Source of the DNA: Calorimonas adulescens
GTDB lineage: Bacteria; Bacillota; Thermoanaerobacteria; Thermoanaerobacterales; UBA4877
Length of the DNA stretch: 64,000 bases
Assembly: GCF_008274215.1 (NCBI RefSeq)
Contig: NZ_VTPS01000003.1
Span: 1-64,000, forward strand
Reading direction: 5' to 3'
Below, piece by piece: positions 26,972-35,410 of this stretch (position 1 is the stretch's first letter; each line of letters starts with the position of its first letter). A program made the position numbers and the translations under genes. Below the pieces are notes generated by a model. The model did no database searches and was not told the DNA's origin. It worked only from the letters and a program-made list of their open reading frames with translations.

Positions 26972-27034
26972 ATACCCTTTTACCTGTACACTTGTACCAG
27001 GTGCGGATAAATAAATAAAAAGGGAGAGTGTAAA

Positions 27035-28078
27035 ATGGTAAAAACGGTAAAGGCAATTCTCATAATTCTCATCATTACAGTCCTGTTTGTATCGGGGTGC
27101 GGCGCCAATCAATCTGCCCAGCAGAGCTCTGGCCAGTCTCAAACTGCAGAATCATCAAATCAACAGACAGCAAGCAATGAGGCATCAACGGAAATAAAAA
27201 CTATAGGGGTAATACAGCTTGTGGAACATCCTGCTCTGGATGCTGCCAGGGAAGGGTTCATGGATGGCCTAAAGCAGGCTGGTTTTACTGAAGACAAGGT
27301 GAAGATAGATGTAAAGAATGCTCAGGGAGATTTTGCTACTGCCCAGAACATAGCAGAGGGATTTAAGGATGAAAATGTAGACTTGATATATGCCATTGCC
27401 ACTCCGGCAGTACAGGCAGCATATAATGTTACAAAGGACATACCCATCGTCTTTGCCGCAGTTACTGACCCGGTTTCGGCTAAGGTTGTGGAGAGTCTGG
27501 ATAAACCCAACACCAATGTAACAGGAGTAAGCGATATGACACCGGTGGAAGAGCAGCTTAAGCTTTTAAAGCAGATACTGCCGGATGCGAAGAATGTTGG
27601 CATTATGTATAATGCCGGTGAGATAAATTCAGTTGTTCAGGTAGATATGGCTAAAAAGGCTGCCCCTGCCCTTGGGTTAAACCTGGTGGAGGCGACGGTT
27701 TCAACCAGCGGGGAGGTTTCTCAGGCTGCCCAGTCACTGGTGGGCAGGGTGGACGCTATATACATTCCAACGGATAATACCATAGCCTCATCCATACAGG
27801 CTGTGGCAAAAGTGGCTAATGCCAACAAGATACCCGTGATAGCTTCAGAGGAGGGTATGGTATCGGGTGGAGCCCTCATAACCAAAGGTATAAACTATTA
27901 TAACCTTGGTGTGGATGCCGGTAAGATTGCTGCAGAGATTTTAAATGGGAAAAAGCCGGCAGACATCCCGGTGATGCTTCCTCAAAATATGGATATTGTT
28001 GTTAACAAGACTACTATGGGTATACTGGGTATAAAGTTGCCCGATGACATATTGAAGGAGAGTAAGACGGTAGAATAG
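27035..28078 (+). CDS. ABC transporter substrate-binding lipoprotein (TrpX/COG2984 family), copy 1
   Basis: A 347-residue lipoprotein (lipobox VSGC) with the ABC_sub_bind fold. IGVIQLVEHPALDAAREGF, TPAVQAAYNVTKDIPIVFAAVTDP and IYIPTDNTIASS are family hallmarks. Members import aromatic amino acids, such as TrpX of streptococci, or other small ligands; the ligand is not certain. GGGAGAG precedes the ATG. It is first in an operon with a second binding protein, a permease and an ATPase. Confidence 0.9.
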   Translation: MVKTVKAILIILIITVLFVSGCGANQSAQQSSGQSQTAESSNQQTASNEASTEIKTIGVIQLVEHPALDAAREGFMDGLKQAGFTEDKVKIDVKNAQGDFATAQNIAEGFKDENVDLIYAIATPAVQAAYNVTKDIPIVFAAVTDPVSAKVVESLDKPNTNVTGVSDMTPVEEQLKLLKQILPDAKNVGIMYNAGEINSVVQVDMAKKAAPALGLNLVEATVSTSGEVSQAAQSLVGRVDAIYIPTDNTIASSIQAVAKVANANKIPVIASEEGMVSGGALITKGINYYNLGVDAGKIAAEILNGKKPADIPVMLPQNMDIVVNKTTMGILGIKLPDDILKESKTVE

Positions 28079-28112
28079 AAGATATTATTGTGCTGTAAAG
28101 ATCTTTATGAAG

Positions 28113-28212
28113 AATGATAGTGAGCATAAAATGCAACTTTAAAGCGAGTCTATGATACTCTTGATAAGTGACAGGTGTAGCGGGGGCATCTGGCATGGAC
28201 GCCACTATCATT
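28113..28212 (+). ncRNA. Possible structured RNA between the two binding-protein genes
   Basis: A perfect 10-bp helix (28113-28122 with 28203-28212) encloses about 80 bases that contain smaller hairpins GCAT-AAA-ATGC (28124-28134), GAGT/ACTC (28146-28160) and AGGTG/CATCT further on. This is compatible with a riboswitch-like or processing element, but it matches no class I recognise. Function is inference only. Confidence 0.4.
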
Positions 28213-28268
28213 TGTGAGTAGACTTCTTATACCAGAATCGAATATTATTTAAGAAGGAGATTGGTAGA

Positions 28269-29231
28269 ATGGATAGGACGGTAGGCAAATTTTTGGCTGT
28301 ATTTCTGCTTATATTTACGCTGGCAGGGTGTACTGCAACTGCAGATACAGCAGCAGGAAAGGAAAAGTTCCGGATAGGGATACTGCAGTGGGTGGAACAC
28401 CCTGACTTTGAAAACTCAAAACTTGGATTTATTGAGGGGTTAAAGGAGTCAAATCTGGATGAGTCAACAGTGGATGTGGAAGTCTTAAATGCACAGGGTG
28501 ACGCAGGTACAGCCCGGCAGATAGCCAGTAAGTTTGTGGATGAGAAAAAAGACCTTATATTGGCCATAGGGACTACATCAACTCAGGCGGTATACAATCT
28601 TACAAAGGAGATACCCATTGTATTCGCCGCTGTCACAGACCCCGTGAGGGCCGGTGTGGTGAAGGGCCTTAAAGAAACAGGGACAAATGTGACTGGAGTG
28701 AGCAATTTTACACCACCTGATGAGATATTTGGGCTTATAGAAGAGCTTTTTCCTGAGGCCATAAATATCGGTGTAATATATAATCCAGGGGAGATAAATT
28801 CCTCCGTACAGGTGGAAAAGGCGAAGGAGATATGCAAGAAGGACGGATTAAACCTTGTGGTTGCACCGGTTTCATCTTCGGGAGAGGTACCGCAAGCTGC
28901 ACAGTCCCTTGTTGGCAGGATAGATGTACTGTATGTACCCACGGATAGTACTGTAGTCTCATCTATGGAAGCAGTTGTAAAAGTTGCCAACTCCAATAAA
29001 ATACCTACGGTGGGTTCGGGCAAGGGCCAGGTGGATGGCGGGGTACTGGTGGCGAGAGGCGTAGACTATTTTGATATGGGCGTGGAAGCGGGTAAGATGG
29101 CGGCTGATATACTTACGAAGGGTAAAAAACCTTCAGAGATACCTGTATTGATGCCTCACGACCTGACTCTTGCAGTAAATGAGGATACAGCGGATATATT
29201 GGGGATTAAAATTCCTGATACTCTTAGATAG
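28269..29231 (+). CDS. ABC transporter substrate-binding lipoprotein (TrpX/COG2984 family), copy 2
   Basis: A 320-residue paralogue of the preceding protein, with a lipobox LAGC, the same IGILQWVEHPDFENSKLGF start and the EIPIVFAAVTDPVRAG block. It is separated from copy 1 by 190 bases holding a possible RNA structure, and lies 11 bases before the permease start. The two copies may differ in ligand or in expression. GAAGGAGA precedes the ATG. Confidence 0.9.
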   Translation: MDRTVGKFLAVFLLIFTLAGCTATADTAAGKEKFRIGILQWVEHPDFENSKLGFIEGLKESNLDESTVDVEVLNAQGDAGTARQIASKFVDEKKDLILAIGTTSTQAVYNLTKEIPIVFAAVTDPVRAGVVKGLKETGTNVTGVSNFTPPDEIFGLIEELFPEAINIGVIYNPGEINSSVQVEKAKEICKKDGLNLVVAPVSSSGEVPQAAQSLVGRIDVLYVPTDSTVVSSMEAVVKVANSNKIPTVGSGKGQVDGGVLVARGVDYFDMGVEAGKMAADILTKGKKPSEIPVLMPHDLTLAVNEDTADILGIKIPDTLR

Positions 29232-29242
29232 AGGTGAATCTT

Positions 29243-30136
29243 ATGCAGGGACTTATTTTACTGACAGTTGAGCAGGGCCTGGCCTTTTCGGTCATGGCCC
29301 TGGGTGTGTATATTTCCTTCAGGATTTTAAACTATGCAGACCTTTCAGTAGATGGGACCTTCCCATTGGGAGCGGCTACATCGGCCAGCCTTATTTCTGC
29401 CGGTGTGGACCCGTATATTGCAACACTGGCGGCACTGTTTGCAGGGATGGCAGCAGGGGCTGTGACGGGGCTTTTAAATACAAAGGCAAAGATATCAGAG
29501 CTGCTGTCAGGTATACTCACCATGACGGCACTTTACTCGATAAACTTAAGGATAATGGGTAAATCCAACCTGCCGCTCTTAAATGAAAGACTTATTATAA
29601 CGGGTGAACCATATAATGCCCTAATGGTCTTTGGTATAATTCTTGTAATTTTAATTGTGCTTTTATATGTATTCTTCCATACAGAGATAGGCATGGCGGT
29701 AAGGGCACTGGGCAGCAATCCAAAGATGCTCATATCCCTTGGCATAAACACTGACGGGCTCAAGGTGCTGAGCCTGAGCCTTTCCAATGGGCTTGTAGCC
29801 CTCTCTGGCAGCCTTATAGCTCAGTATCAGGGATTTGCCGATGTTGGCATGGGTATCGGGACAATCGTAATTGGCCTGGCCTCAGTGATTATCGGAGAGA
29901 TGCTCATAGGTGGCAGCGGGATATTGAGGCCTTTAATCTCTGTTGCAGCAGGCAGCATAATATACAGGATGGCTATATCTATGGCCATGAGGGCAGGTAT
30001 GCCTCCTACAGACCTTAAGCTGGTCACGGCAGTGGGTGTAATACTGATACTTACTCTGCCGCAGTTTAAAGGGATAGCAAGGTTTAAAAGGCCGGTGATT
30101 GAGCCGGCAGGTAAAGTACAGAAGGCAGAGAGGTGA
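29243..30136 (+). CDS. ABC transporter permease (TrpY/COG4120 family)
   Basis: A 297-residue membrane protein of the branched-chain amino-acid permease superfamily with about eight helices; ILNYADLSVDGTFPLGAA and MAVRALGSNPKML are typical. The ATG at 29243 fits GAGGTGA; a GTG three codons upstream overlaps it. It works with the two binding proteins and the ATPase that follow the same reading direction. Confidence 0.9.
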   Translation: MQGLILLTVEQGLAFSVMALGVYISFRILNYADLSVDGTFPLGAATSASLISAGVDPYIATLAALFAGMAAGAVTGLLNTKAKISELLSGILTMTALYSINLRIMGKSNLPLLNERLIITGEPYNALMVFGIILVILIVLLYVFFHTEIGMAVRALGSNPKMLISLGINTDGLKVLSLSLSNGLVALSGSLIAQYQGFADVGMGIGTIVIGLASVIIGEMLIGGSGILRPLISVAAGSIIYRMAISMAMRAGMPPTDLKLVTAVGVILILTLPQFKGIARFKRPVIEPAGKVQKAER

Positions 30137-30140
30137 TACA

Positions 30141-30890
30141 ATGCTGGAGCTTAAGGATATTTACAAGTCGTTTAATAAGGGCACAGTGGATGAGGTGCAG
30201 GTATTAAAGGGTATAAACCTGAGGATTGAGGACGGTGACTTTGTCACCTTGGTAGGGAACAACGGTGCGGGCAAGACTACGCTCCTCAACATCATATCTG
30301 GTTCTCAATTTCCTGACGAGGGCAGGGTAATTATAGACGGTGTAGATGTCACTACCATGCCGGAGTACAAGAGAGGAAGGATGATAGGCAGGGTGTTCCA
30401 GGACCCATTGATGGGCACAGCACCGTCTATGACCATAAATGAGAACATGGCCCTGGCATTAAAACGGGGAAAGAAACTGGGACTTAAGTGGGGCATTTCA
30501 AGCAATACCAGGAATATAATAAGGGATAACCTGAAGATACTTTCTCTGGGGCTGGAGGAAAGGGGAAAGGCCAGCGTTGGTCTTTTATCAGGCGGCCAGA
30601 GGCAGGCCATTACTCTCCTGATGGCTACCATGGCCAGGCCGAGGTTGCTTTTGTTAGATGAGCATACGGCAGCTCTGGACCCAAGAGCTGCCTCCCTGAT
30701 ATCGGAACTCACAGAGAGGATAGTGGGGGAAACCGGTGTAGCTGCCATAATGGTCACACACAACCTCTCCAGTGCCCTTTCCATGGGCAACAGACTCATA
30801 ATGATGGAGAATGGTAGGATATCCTTAGATGCAAAGGGCGAAGAAAAAAAGAGGCTGACTCATGAAGAGCTTTTGGCCATGTATGCATAG
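30141..30890 (+). CDS. ABC transporter ATP-binding protein (TrpZ/COG1101 family)
   Basis: A 249-residue ATPase: Walker A GNNGAGKTT, signature LLSGGQRQAITLLMA, Walker B LLLLDEHTAALDP with His following the catalytic Glu, as is usual for this subfamily. The ATG at 30141 follows GAGAGGTG; the open frame reaches back into the permease gene. Last gene of the operon, with a strong terminator about 110 bases downstream. Confidence 0.92.
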   Translation: MLELKDIYKSFNKGTVDEVQVLKGINLRIEDGDFVTLVGNNGAGKTTLLNIISGSQFPDEGRVIIDGVDVTTMPEYKRGRMIGRVFQDPLMGTAPSMTINENMALALKRGKKLGLKWGISSNTRNIIRDNLKILSLGLEERGKASVGLLSGGQRQAITLLMATMARPRLLLLDEHTAALDPRAASLISELTERIVGETGVAAIMVTHNLSSALSMGNRLIMMENGRISLDAKGEEKKRLTHEELLAMYA

Positions 30891-30998
30891 AAATAGGACC
30901 CTTAGAGTAAACGGCATAGAGAAGTTTTAGAAACTCAAGTAAATTCAAGGCTGCCGGCAATCGATTAAAAGCTTATGTTGAAAGCTGTCCTAAGACAC

Positions 30999-31030
30999 AA
31001 AAGCCACGAATGACATCATTCGTGGCTTTT
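30999..31030 (+). terminator. Terminator of the ABC transporter operon
   Basis: A perfect 14-bp stem (30999-31012 with 31017-31030) with an ACAT loop; the A-run and T-run at its ends make it able to work in both directions. Confidence 0.88.
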
Positions 31031-31065
31031 GCTTTGCATGAAATTAAAATTTTTTGAAAAGACCA

Positions 31066-31115
31066 TTGACAGATATATTTACATAGTGTAGAATAAAATT
31101 AACTTACATAATGTA
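31066..31115 (+). promoter_or_regulatory. blaI promoter with two BlaI-type operators
   Basis: TTGACA (31066-31071), 17-base spacer and TAGAAT (31089-31094) form a strong promoter. TACATAGTGTA (31080-31090) and TACATAATGTA (31105-31115) are paired TACA-TGTA operators of the BlaI/MecI kind, 25 bases apart, one overlapping the -10. This implies autorepression. Confidence 0.75.
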
Positions 31116-31136
31116 GATATAAGAAAGGAGATCTTT

Positions 31137-31505
31137 ATGAAAAAACTGCAACGGATATCTGATGCTGAAAAGCAAATAATGGAGTATATATGGGCAGCCG
31201 GACGTCCTGTGACAACTTCGGAAATCATTCAACATTTGCCTGAAGGAAAATCATGGAAGCAAAATACTGTGGTCACTTTTTTGACCCGCTTGACAAAAAA
31301 AGGCATAATTAAGGCTACCAGGATAGGGAAAGCAAACCATTATGAACCCTGTGTGACAGAACAGGAATACCGAAACTTTGAGACAAAGCAGTTCATAAAG
31401 GATGTCCATAAAGGCTCAGTATTAGGCTTTATAACTGCACTATATGACAATGGCGACCTGACAAAGGAAGACATTGAAAACCTTATGAAACGGTTGAAAG
31501 AGTAG
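31137..31505 (+). CDS. BlaI/MecI-family repressor
   Basis: A 122-residue winged-helix repressor (DNA-binding about residues 5-75, VTTSEIIQHL and KQNTVVTFLTRLTKKG; C-terminal helices for dimerisation). Family members are inactivated when a BlaR1/MecR1 membrane protease senses beta-lactam. Here the neighbouring blaR1 gene is reduced to a few codons, so induction must come from elsewhere or be lost. GAAAGGAG precedes the ATG. Confidence 0.9.
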   Translation: MKKLQRISDAEKQIMEYIWAAGRPVTTSEIIQHLPEGKSWKQNTVVTFLTRLTKKGIIKATRIGKANHYEPCVTEQEYRNFETKQFIKDVHKGSVLGFITALYDNGDLTKEDIENLMKRLKE

Positions 31506-31513
31506 GTGGACAC

Positions 31514-31549
31514 ATGTTGATTAACATTTACAATCAGCTGCTTATCATG
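31514..31549 (+). pseudogene. blaR1 5' remnant
   Basis: After AGGTGG, an ATG opens MLINIYNQLLIM, which resembles the first residues of clostridial BlaR1/M56 proteases (a short amphipathic start before the first membrane helix). The similarity stops there and the frame closes after about 27 codons in unrelated sequence, so the rest of the gene is deleted or replaced. The match is too short to be certain. Confidence 0.4.
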
Positions 31550-32048
31550 ATCAATTTTTACCGTCCTATTATGATGATGAAATTATTGAAAGACTAAATG
31601 AAATGTATAATCATCTATTTGATGCCAATTGCATATATCAAACTACTAAAGGTTCTGTAACATATCCAGTGTACGATTTGGAAAAGCGTACAAATACCTA
31701 TTCCCTGAACCGGGAGTGTAAAGCGGTTCGTTTCTTGCAGGATTTGCTGTACGTCTTTAAAGAAAGGTTTTCTGACGTTTGCTTTTGAATAGGTTGTCAT
31801 GTGAGAGGAGGTCCAGCGTACGGCCACCAAGACTTTATCTGTTCTTGCATGGTGTGGATGTTTGGCAGAATGTGTGTAAACTTCGCAATATTTGTACTTG
31901 AAAGTCGACCTAGGCATGGGGCTATTAACAATGGGGTAAAGCCTGTGCATATTTTATAATTACTTTATATATTGCAAATTTGGCAGCGAAATGGAGGAGT
32001 AGACTTGAAAAGGAATTAAAACCCTGTCCGTTTGGATTAGAGAGATAC
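31550..32048. other. Scrambled region after blaI
   Basis: A 61-codon frame (31603-31788) beginning MYNHLFDANCIYQ appears to be the tail of some protein that I cannot identify; its frame is open upstream without a start (DDEIIERLNE). The rest has no credible gene on either strand. It looks like a deletion or recombination scar. Confidence 0.4.
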
Positions 32049-32094
32049 AAATGGCACCTTGCAGGTAATTAAATACCTTGGATGCCATTTTTCT
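32049..32094 (+). terminator. Hairpin before the two-component genes
   Basis: AAATGGCA (32049-32056) pairs with TGCCATTT (32083-32090), with an inner AGGTA/TACCT stem and T-run following. It would shield the two-component operon from upstream transcripts; TATAAT at 32097-32102 directly after may be that operon's -10. Confidence 0.6.
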
Positions 32095-32124
32095 GTTATA
32101 ATGAGAGCAGAGGGAGGTGGGTCT

Positions 32125-32799
32125 ATGGCAAAGATACTGATAGTGGATGATGATAAGAACATCAGGGAGGTATTAAGGTTATACCTTTCCCATGATGGGC
32201 ATGAACTTTTCTTTGCAGAGGATGGAAGCAGGGCGCTGGACCTTTTTGAAGAGGCCAGGCCGGACCTTGTGATACTGGACGTAATGCTGCCGGTGATAAG
32301 CGGTTATGAAGTGGTAAAACTCATAAGGACAAAGAGCGATGTCCCGGTGATAATGCTCACAGCAAGAGATGAAGTGGAGGACCGGATAGAGGGACTGGAC
32401 AGAGGGGCCGATGATTACGTGATAAAGCCCTTTGACCCCAAGGAGCTGGCCGCAAGGGTCAGGGCACAGCTGCGAAGGAAATCGGAAAAGAGCCATGAGA
32501 TATTATCCTTAGGGAATACTGTCATTGACATTGATAGAATGACTGTAACTTTAAATGGCAATGTGGTAAACCTTAAACCCAAGGAGACCCAGCTTCTCAT
32601 ATATCTCTTCAGAAATAAAGGCCTGGCCCTGTCCCGCGAGAAAATCCTGGAGGACGTATGGGGGTACGACTATGTAGGGGAAACCCGTACTGTGGACGTC
32701 CATGTGAACAGGCTGAGGGAAAAATTCAGGGATGAGGAAAAATACTGGAGGATTAAGACCCTCTGGAGCACCGGCTACAGGCTGGAGTATGAAAGATAG
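32125..32799 (+). CDS. OmpR-family response regulator
   Basis: A 224-residue regulator with a receiver domain (acidic pocket D8-D10, phospho-acceptor D52, Lys about 101 in VIKPFD) and a C-terminal winged-helix DNA-binding domain (about 125-222; VWGYDYVGETRTVDVHVNRLR). The ATG at 32125 follows GGGAGGTGGG; the longer open frame lacks similarity. Its stop overlaps the kinase start by 11 bases. Confidence 0.95.
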   Translation: MAKILIVDDDKNIREVLRLYLSHDGHELFFAEDGSRALDLFEEARPDLVILDVMLPVISGYEVVKLIRTKSDVPVIMLTARDEVEDRIEGLDRGADDYVIKPFDPKELAARVRAQLRRKSEKSHEILSLGNTVIDIDRMTVTLNGNVVNLKPKETQLLIYLFRNKGLALSREKILEDVWGYDYVGETRTVDVHVNRLREKFRDEEKYWRIKTLWSTGYRLEYER

Positions 32800-34168
32800 C
32801 ATATTAAGCCGCCTTTTATATACATATCTCATTCTCTTTATTTCAGTAATCCTCATCCTTTCCTTTGTATTTACCAGATTTATAGACATCGGCTACTACA
32901 ACATGAAAAGGAATCAATTGCTCCAGGAGGGGAAAAGGATAAGCAGCCTGGTGGAGAGGTACGGGTTTGAAGACCTGGCGGGAAACCAGATGAAAGATGC
33001 CTTAAACCTCATAGGGTATGTTACCAATTCCAGTGTCTATGTCTTAAAGATACAAAACTTAGAGGACGTAGGCCCGCAGATGAGCGGAGAATATAGTATG
33101 GCTATAGCTGAGGACATCAAAAGGGTGGCTGCAGGGGACGAGGTTGCCAGACGCATAAGTATAGAAAATATAGATACGGATGTGTTTTTTGCTGGCCTCC
33201 CCATATACTTGAATGGTAATGTGGAGGGTGCAGTGCTTCTCTTTTCTCCTTTAAACGAACTTGGACAAACCATGGACCGCATGTATATGGCCGCATGGGG
33301 TATTGGCCTGGCCTTTATTATGATAGCTTCCATGGTTATATATGCAGTATCAAGGCGTGTGACAGAGCCGATAATACGTATGGCAAATGCAGCAAGGGAA
33401 ATTGCTGATGGGAAATTTGCTGGGGATATCAACATTCAAAGCAATGATGAAATCGCACTTTTGGCTGATTCTTTCAATTATATGAAGAATCAATTAAAAA
33501 AGATCGAAAAGATGAGGCAGGAGCTTATATCCAATATATCCCACGAGCTCAGGACCCCTCTTACCACGATTAGAGGTTTTATACAGGGGATAATGGATGG
33601 CATGATAAACCCTGAGGAAGAGAGGCAGTATCTTGAGGTCGCTCTGGAAGAGGTTAACAGGATGACAAAGCTTGTGGGAGACCTTATGGACCTTTCAAAA
33701 CTGCAGACTGGCAGCATTAAACTCTACAAGTCGGAATTTGATGTAGACTCCCTTGTGAATGAGGTGGTTAAGGGGTTTGATATAGAATGCAGGGAGAGGG
33801 GCATATATGTGGCGGCAGAGGTTGGAGAAGGACTCAAGGTGACTGCAGATAGGGACAGGATAAAGCAGGTCCTGGTAAACCTTGTGGGGAATGCTGTGAA
33901 GTTTACACCTGATGGCGGCAATATTGTTATATCGGCGCAGCAGGTGGACAACAGGACGGTATTCAAGATTTCAGATACAGGACAGGGAATTTCAGAGGAG
34001 GACATCCCATATATATTTGACAGGTTTTACAGGGCCGATAGGACAAAACCCGGCCATGGGCTTGGCCTGGCCATAGCTAAAGAACTCGTTGAGATCCATG
34101 GTGGTACCATCAGCGCAGAAAGCAAAGAAGGATACGGCACCACTATAATATTTGACCTGCCATCATGA
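32789..34168 (+). CDS. Sensor histidine kinase with HAMP domain
   Basis: A 459-residue membrane kinase. Helices at about 8-29 and 168-192 flank an extracellular sensor domain; a HAMP linker, a HisKA domain with His252 in ISHELRTPLTT, and a HATPase_c domain (N-box LVNLVGNAVKF, G-boxes SDTGQGI and GHGLGLA) follow. It pairs with the regulator it overlaps. The signal is unknown, but two exported proteins downstream suggest envelope sensing. Confidence 0.94.
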   Translation: MKDSILSRLLYTYLILFISVILILSFVFTRFIDIGYYNMKRNQLLQEGKRISSLVERYGFEDLAGNQMKDALNLIGYVTNSSVYVLKIQNLEDVGPQMSGEYSMAIAEDIKRVAAGDEVARRISIENIDTDVFFAGLPIYLNGNVEGAVLLFSPLNELGQTMDRMYMAAWGIGLAFIMIASMVIYAVSRRVTEPIIRMANAAREIADGKFAGDINIQSNDEIALLADSFNYMKNQLKKIEKMRQELISNISHELRTPLTTIRGFIQGIMDGMINPEEERQYLEVALEEVNRMTKLVGDLMDLSKLQTGSIKLYKSEFDVDSLVNEVVKGFDIECRERGIYVAAEVGEGLKVTADRDRIKQVLVNLVGNAVKFTPDGGNIVISAQQVDNRTVFKISDTGQGISEEDIPYIFDRFYRADRTKPGHGLGLAIAKELVEIHGGTISAESKEGYGTTIIFDLPS

Positions 34169-34246
34169 TTTTACACTTTGTTTACATTTTGTTTATAAAT
34201 TGGAAAAACACCGGTGAGAGAATATAAACGGAGGTGAGAATAAGGG

Positions 34247-34675
34247 ATGATGAGACCAAAACTGTTGATTGCTTTGTCTGTGCTGCTCATATTAGTTATC
34301 TCAGGATGTGGCACCAGGACCAGTGATATGCAGAACGTAAAACCAGCATCAGATGGGCAACAGGTCAATTCAGTTTCCGGAACGCAGGAGCCTCAATCTG
34401 AGGAAGCGGCAGGGACAGAAAAGGCATCCGGTGAGGAAGTTACCTCAGACAGCCAGAATTCAGCAGCGGAAACGGGAAAACCCGCAGCAGCCCAGACAAA
34501 TACTAACACTGCCGGCTCTAAGGATACCTCAGCAGAGGTGGTGGTAAAGACAGACACCAGCGTGTCAGACGAGAGAGCCGCAAAGGTCCTTGAAGAGATA
34601 GACAGGGAGATGGATAACCTCATCAATGTCCTCAACAACATGGACGATATCTCAGATTCAGATTTAGAATTTTAA
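34247..34675 (+). CDS. Putative lipoprotein of unknown function
   Basis: A 142-residue lipoprotein (lipobox VISGC, about Cys21) with a long low-complexity Ser/Thr/Glu/Gln/Ala linker (about 25-100) and a short acidic helical end (VLEEIDREMDNLINVLNNMD). I recognise no family. It follows the kinase gene by 78 bases and precedes the secreted coiled-coil gene by 15 bases, so all four may be one operon. A GGAGGTG site lies ten bases before the first of two ATGs. Confidence 0.65.
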   Translation: MMRPKLLIALSVLLILVISGCGTRTSDMQNVKPASDGQQVNSVSGTQEPQSEEAAGTEKASGEEVTSDSQNSAAETGKPAAAQTNTNTAGSKDTSAEVVVKTDTSVSDERAAKVLEEIDREMDNLINVLNNMDDISDSDLEF

Positions 34676-34690
34676 TGGGAGGTATGTAAG

Positions 34691-35218
34691 ATGAAGAAGA
34701 TAGTTGCGTTGATATTGACATTGGTTGTAGTATTTGCAGTCAGTGCCGTAGCATTTGCCGATGAACCGGCTGCCACCAAGGGCAATGGTGTAAAGGCAGG
34801 CCAGGCCGCTGACAGACTGCAGGAAGCAAGGAGTGTGGCCCAGCAATTTAAACCGCAGTTAGACCGGATAAAGGAAAACAGACAGACCATAAAGTCTCAA
34901 GAGCAGGAGATAAGGAAACTTACACAGGAGATAAGGAATAAAATCAGGGAAATGGCTAAAAATGGAAATAGCCCTGATGATGAGACAATTGCAAAGCTCG
35001 AAGATATGCTAAGCCAATTAAACAGTCATAAGCAGGAACTTGCAGGTACCCTGGGCAAAATAAGGACAGAGCAGCTCAAAATGATACAGAATAGAAGAGA
35101 AAAGAACTGGGATGCCGTAGAAGAAAACCTGAATAATATAATAGAAATCCAGAATACGAGGATTGAAAGCCAAAAGCAGATTATAGAGGACCTGAATGCC
35201 GCACTTGAACTGCTCTGA
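34691..35218 (+). CDS. Secreted coiled-coil protein of unknown function
   Basis: A 175-residue protein with a cleavable signal peptide (cleavage likely after VAFA, about residue 23) and a charged, almost wholly helical remainder rich in Lys, Glu, Gln and Asn (about 55-170) that should form a coiled coil. No family recognised. It ends the two-component/lipoprotein cluster before a long palindrome. It may act as an envelope partner of the sensor, but this is only inferred from context. Confidence 0.65.
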   Translation: MKKIVALILTLVVVFAVSAVAFADEPAATKGNGVKAGQAADRLQEARSVAQQFKPQLDRIKENRQTIKSQEQEIRKLTQEIRNKIREMAKNGNSPDDETIAKLEDMLSQLNSHKQELAGTLGKIRTEQLKMIQNRREKNWDAVEENLNNIIEIQNTRIESQKQIIEDLNAALELL

Positions 35219-35250
35219 CAGCTTAAAATTCTCACCTCTTATAACAACTA

Positions 35251-35300
35251 TGCAGGCAAGGGGTGCATATGCATCCCTTGCCTGCATATCCTTCCTTTTT
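35251..35300 (+). terminator. 36-bp palindrome, likely terminator of the two-component operon
   Basis: Positions 35251-35286 form a nearly perfect palindrome (12-bp outer arms 35251-35262 and 35275-35286 plus a self-complementary centre). A T-rich stretch comes only ten bases later, so termination may be weak; it could also be a cruciform or protein site. Confidence 0.5.
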
Positions 35301-35410
35301 TGTATTTTCACCATCTTTTTTGCCTACAAAAATTATACACGGGACCATTAGATTATTATACCTGCTTTGAGCGGGCTTTTATGGTATAATCAATATCAGG
35401 TGATTGAAAT

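Noticed and set aside
31615-31950. 111-codon - strand frame after blaI
   Set aside because: No recognisable family, no good ribosome-binding site, unusual composition; more likely chance in a scrambled region.
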